This document shows, piece by piece, positions 62,005 to 64,000 of a stretch of 64,000 nt of DNA (its first letter is position 1; every line of letters begins with the position of its first letter). The notes under the pieces were generated by a model. The model was not told the origin of the DNA and searched no databases. It saw only the letters and a program-made list of their open reading frames with translations. Source of the DNA: Microtetraspora fusca (lineage in GTDB: Bacteria; Actinomycetota; Actinomycetes; Streptosporangiales; Streptosporangiaceae). The stretch covers positions 1-64,000 of the forward strand of contig NZ_BBYK01000042.1 of assembly GCF_001570365.1 (NCBI RefSeq). The letters run 5' to 3'. Made by a program: the position numbers and the translations under genes.

Positions 62005-62238
62005 GTGCGCACGAGGCCGGGGGAGAACAACGAGGAGCCGCCCGAGATCATTCGTGGCCATACGGAGGACGTGCACGAGTACGTCGTCGAGCAGGTCAGG
62101 GACGTGACCCGCGGCGGGAAGATCGTGCTGGAGATCGGCGGCCCCCGCGTGGACACCGCCTTCCGTGAGCTCTTCCCCGTCACCTACGACATCGTCATCG
62201 AGCATCCCGAGGACAAGACGACCGGCGAGGACAAGTAG
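62005..62238 (+). CDS. Small acidic hypothetical protein
   Basis: A 77-residue protein, strongly acidic at both ends, with EDVHEYVVEQVRDVTRGGKIVLEIGGPR in two stretches. I choose GTG 62005 because GGAGG sits 5 nt upstream; the ATG at 61993 would place that site inside the coding region. No recognised domain. Possibly an accessory protein; nothing in its context fixes its role. Confidence 0.65.
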   Translation: MRTRPGENNEEPPEIIRGHTEDVHEYVVEQVRDVTRGGKIVLEIGGPRVDTAFRELFPVTYDIVIEHPEDKTTGEDK

Positions 62239-62474
62239 TCGCCGAGCCCGGTCCAGGGTCGAACGCGACGGCGTTCTCCGTAGCAGGGCTCGGTCCGTGC
62301 GTGCGAACCCGGCGCGCTCCGGGGCCCGAGCGCCGCACGTCCGGGTGAGGATGTCACGCGTCGTGAATGGTGTCGTTCCGGTGCCGTGGGTAGGTGAACC
62401 TCCCGACCAAGGCGCCCGGCGCGTGTGGCCGGCCGCGAGCGGTCGTCGAGGCGATACCGAGCCGGTGGGGGAGC

Positions 62475-63581
62475 ATGAGCCGCCTGCGCGACGTCCAGTG
62501 GATCGACGCCCTGCGATACGCCGTCCCCGTGCTCGCGGTCGCGACGCTCGGGCTCGCGTGGGGACGCGTCCTGCCGCCCGCCGTCGCGGTCATCGTCGCG
62601 CTGCTGCTGGCCGGGGCCGTGCTGTCCGCGGTCCACCACGCGGAGGTGGTCGCGCACCGGGTGGGCGAGCCGTTCGGGTCGCTCGTCCTCGCGGTGGCGG
62701 TGACCGTCATCGAGGTGGGGCTGATCGTCAGCATGATGGTGTCCGCCGGGGGCGAGACGTTGTCGCTCGCCCGAGACACGGTCTTCGCGGCGGTCATGAT
62801 CACATGTAACGGCATCGTCGGGCTCTCGCTGCTCGTCGCCGCATTGCGTCATCGCGTCGCGGTGTTCAACGCGGGGGGCACCGGGAGCGCGCTCGCCACC
62901 GTGGCGACCCTGGCCACGATGTGCCTGGTGCTCCCCGCCTTCACCACCACGACGCCGGGTCCGGCCTTCTCGCCGCCGCAGCTCTGGTTCGCCGCCGTCG
63001 CCTCGCTCGCGCTGTACGTGCTGTTCGTGGTCACCCAGACGATCCGGCACCGCCGGGCGTTCCTGCCGGTGACCGAGGAGGGCGAGGTCATCGACGACGT
63101 GGAGGAGCACGAGGCCCAGCCCTCCACCAGGCTGACGGCGGGCAGTCTCGCTCTGCTGGTGGTGGCGCTGGTCGCCGTCGTCGGCCTGGCGAAGGTCGAG
63201 TCCCCCGCGATCGAGGCCGCGGTCCACGCGGCCGAGCTGCCACAGTCGGTGGTGGGCGTCGTGATCGCGCTGCTGGTCCTGCTGCCGGAGAGCATCACCG
63301 CCGTACGGGCCGCCCGGCGGGACCGGGTGCAGATCAGCCTCAATCTCGGGTTCGGCTCGGCCATGGCGAGCATCGGGTTGACCATCCCCACCATCGCCAT
63401 CGCCTCGACCTGGCTGAGCGGGACCCTGCTGCTCGGCCTCGGCCCGATGCAGATCGTGCTGCTGGCCCTGACGGTCGCCGTGGCCACCCTCACGGTCGTT
63501 ACCGGGCGGGCGACCCTGCTCCACGCTGGGGTCCACCTGGTGGTGTTCGCCGCCTTCCTCTTCCTCGCGGTCAGCCCCTGA
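62475..63581 (+). CDS. Ca2+(Na+)/H+ antiporter, ChaA-type
   Basis: A 368-residue CaCA-superfamily antiporter with about 11 helices. The two alpha-repeat signatures are seen: GEPFGSLVLAVAVTVIEVGL (with the ion-binding Glu) and LPESITAVRAARRDRVQISL then GFGSAMASIGLTIP. An acidic cytoplasmic loop (VTEEGEVIDDVEEHE) lies between the halves. Starts at ATG 62475 after GGGGGAG; the first 27 in-frame codons upstream are not needed. Role: proton-driven cation export. Confidence 0.9.
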   Translation: MSRLRDVQWIDALRYAVPVLAVATLGLAWGRVLPPAVAVIVALLLAGAVLSAVHHAEVVAHRVGEPFGSLVLAVAVTVIEVGLIVSMMVSAGGETLSLARDTVFAAVMITCNGIVGLSLLVAALRHRVAVFNAGGTGSALATVATLATMCLVLPAFTTTTPGPAFSPPQLWFAAVASLALYVLFVVTQTIRHRRAFLPVTEEGEVIDDVEEHEAQPSTRLTAGSLALLVVALVAVVGLAKVESPAIEAAVHAAELPQSVVGVVIALLVLLPESITAVRAARRDRVQISLNLGFGSAMASIGLTIPTIAIASTWLSGTLLLGLGPMQIVLLALTVAVATLTVVTGRATLLHAGVHLVVFAAFLFLAVSP

Positions 63582-63685
63582 CCCGTTCTCCGTCCCCGCG
63601 GGGGCCGTATCCCGCGAATCGTGGGACACCGATTCCGCCTCACCACTTCCGTAGGCCGAAGCGCGCGGGGCCGTAGGCTCCGCCC

Positions 63686-64000
63686 ATGTCTCCCTCCGTC
63701 TCTCGTCCTCAGCGGAAGCGCCCGCAGGAACCGGCCGCGCCCAAGGTGCCCACGTCACTCTCCGTCGCGCGGTTGCCCGAACACGACCTCGAAGACGACC
63801 GCACGTACCGCTCGATGGCGTTCACGGGCATCGACCTGTCGAACCGCGATGCGGAGATCGCCGACTTCGAGGGCTGCCGGCTCGTCGACACCGGCTTCGC
63901 GGGCACCCGGCTGCGGCGGGCGGGCTTCGTCGATGTGGAGTTCGAGCGCTGCGACCTGTCGACCATGGCGGCCAGGATGACGACCGTGCAGCGAAGCCGG
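63686..64000 (+). CDS. Pentapeptide-repeat protein (5' part, cut by window end)
   Basis: An open frame from ATG 63686 runs off the right edge (105 codons visible). After a basic leader (SRPQRKRPQEP) come pentapeptide-type repeats: FTGID LSNRD AEIAD FEGCR LVDTG FAGTR LRRAG FVDVE FERCD. Such right-handed beta helices occur in DNA-gyrase-protecting and many unknown proteins; function cannot be fixed from a fragment. Confidence 0.8.
   Translation, partial: MSPSVSRPQRKRPQEPAAPKVPTSLSVARLPEHDLEDDRTYRSMAFTGIDLSNRDAEIADFEGCRLVDTGFAGTRLRRAGFVDVEFERCDLSTMAARMTTVQRSR

Overview
The window is very GC-rich with codon use to match. Many genes start at GTG, stop/start codons overlap (ATGA, GTGA) inside operons, and Shine-Dalgarno spacers are short. 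Gene content points to a sporulating, filamentous actinobacterium: a conservon (cvnABCD), a pair of dynamin-like GTPases, a HelR-type RNA polymerase recycling ATPase and an XPB-type helicase. My best guess is the Streptosporangiales, by inference only. I saw no rRNA, tRNA, CRISPR array, prophage or intact transposase gene.

Left part (1-19.6 kb). A Pro-rich DUF4190/septum-formation membrane protein is followed by an Abi-type HEPN protein, helR, and an XPB-like helicase. Next come a second DUF4190 protein, a helicase-associated protein, a HAD phosphatase, a cold-shock protein, an MFS protein, a DUF3027 protein, a giant sacsin-like ATPase, a DUF2530 protein, an NCS2 purine permease and a MarR regulator. 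From memory, much of this order recalls the Mycobacterium tuberculosis Rv0861c-Rv0880 neighbourhood. A 200-bp MITE-like element sits between helR and the XPB gene.

Middle part (19.6-43 kb). An MFS exporter, an RNA 2',3'-cyclic phosphodiesterase, an aldo/keto reductase, a secreted beta-propeller-like protein and L-2-hydroxyglutarate oxidase lead into an export island. In it, two closely similar OmpR-type two-component systems flank two membrane-fusion (adaptor) proteins and a MacB-like ABC ATPase/permease. Between them lies a HigBA-like toxin-antitoxin locus whose toxin carries an in-frame stop. Two dynamin-like GTPases (DynA/DynB type) and an NfeD-SPFH membrane-domain pair follow.

Right part (43-64 kb). 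An L,D-transpeptidase lipoprotein is followed by homogentisate (tyrosine) catabolism (hmgA, fahA and an IclR regulator) and an EF-hand protein. Then come an alpha/beta hydrolase with a divergent TetR regulator, small membrane proteins and an NmrA-type reductase. The most distinctive block is 53.1-61.2 kb. There a cytochrome P450, a class I terpene synthase-like protein and a class II diterpene cyclase form a tight operon, followed in the same direction by a complete conservon. A DUF1275 protein, a small acidic protein, a ChaA-type Ca2+/H+ antiporter and the start of a pentapeptide-repeat protein close the window.

Two families of dispersed intergenic repeats recur: one at 6354-6462 and 21841-21972, with a fragment near 31390; the other at 24311-24353 and 50460-50555. 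Several clear palindromic operators lie beside regulators (MarR at 19.1 kb, XRE at 29.1 kb, TetR at 49.5 kb).
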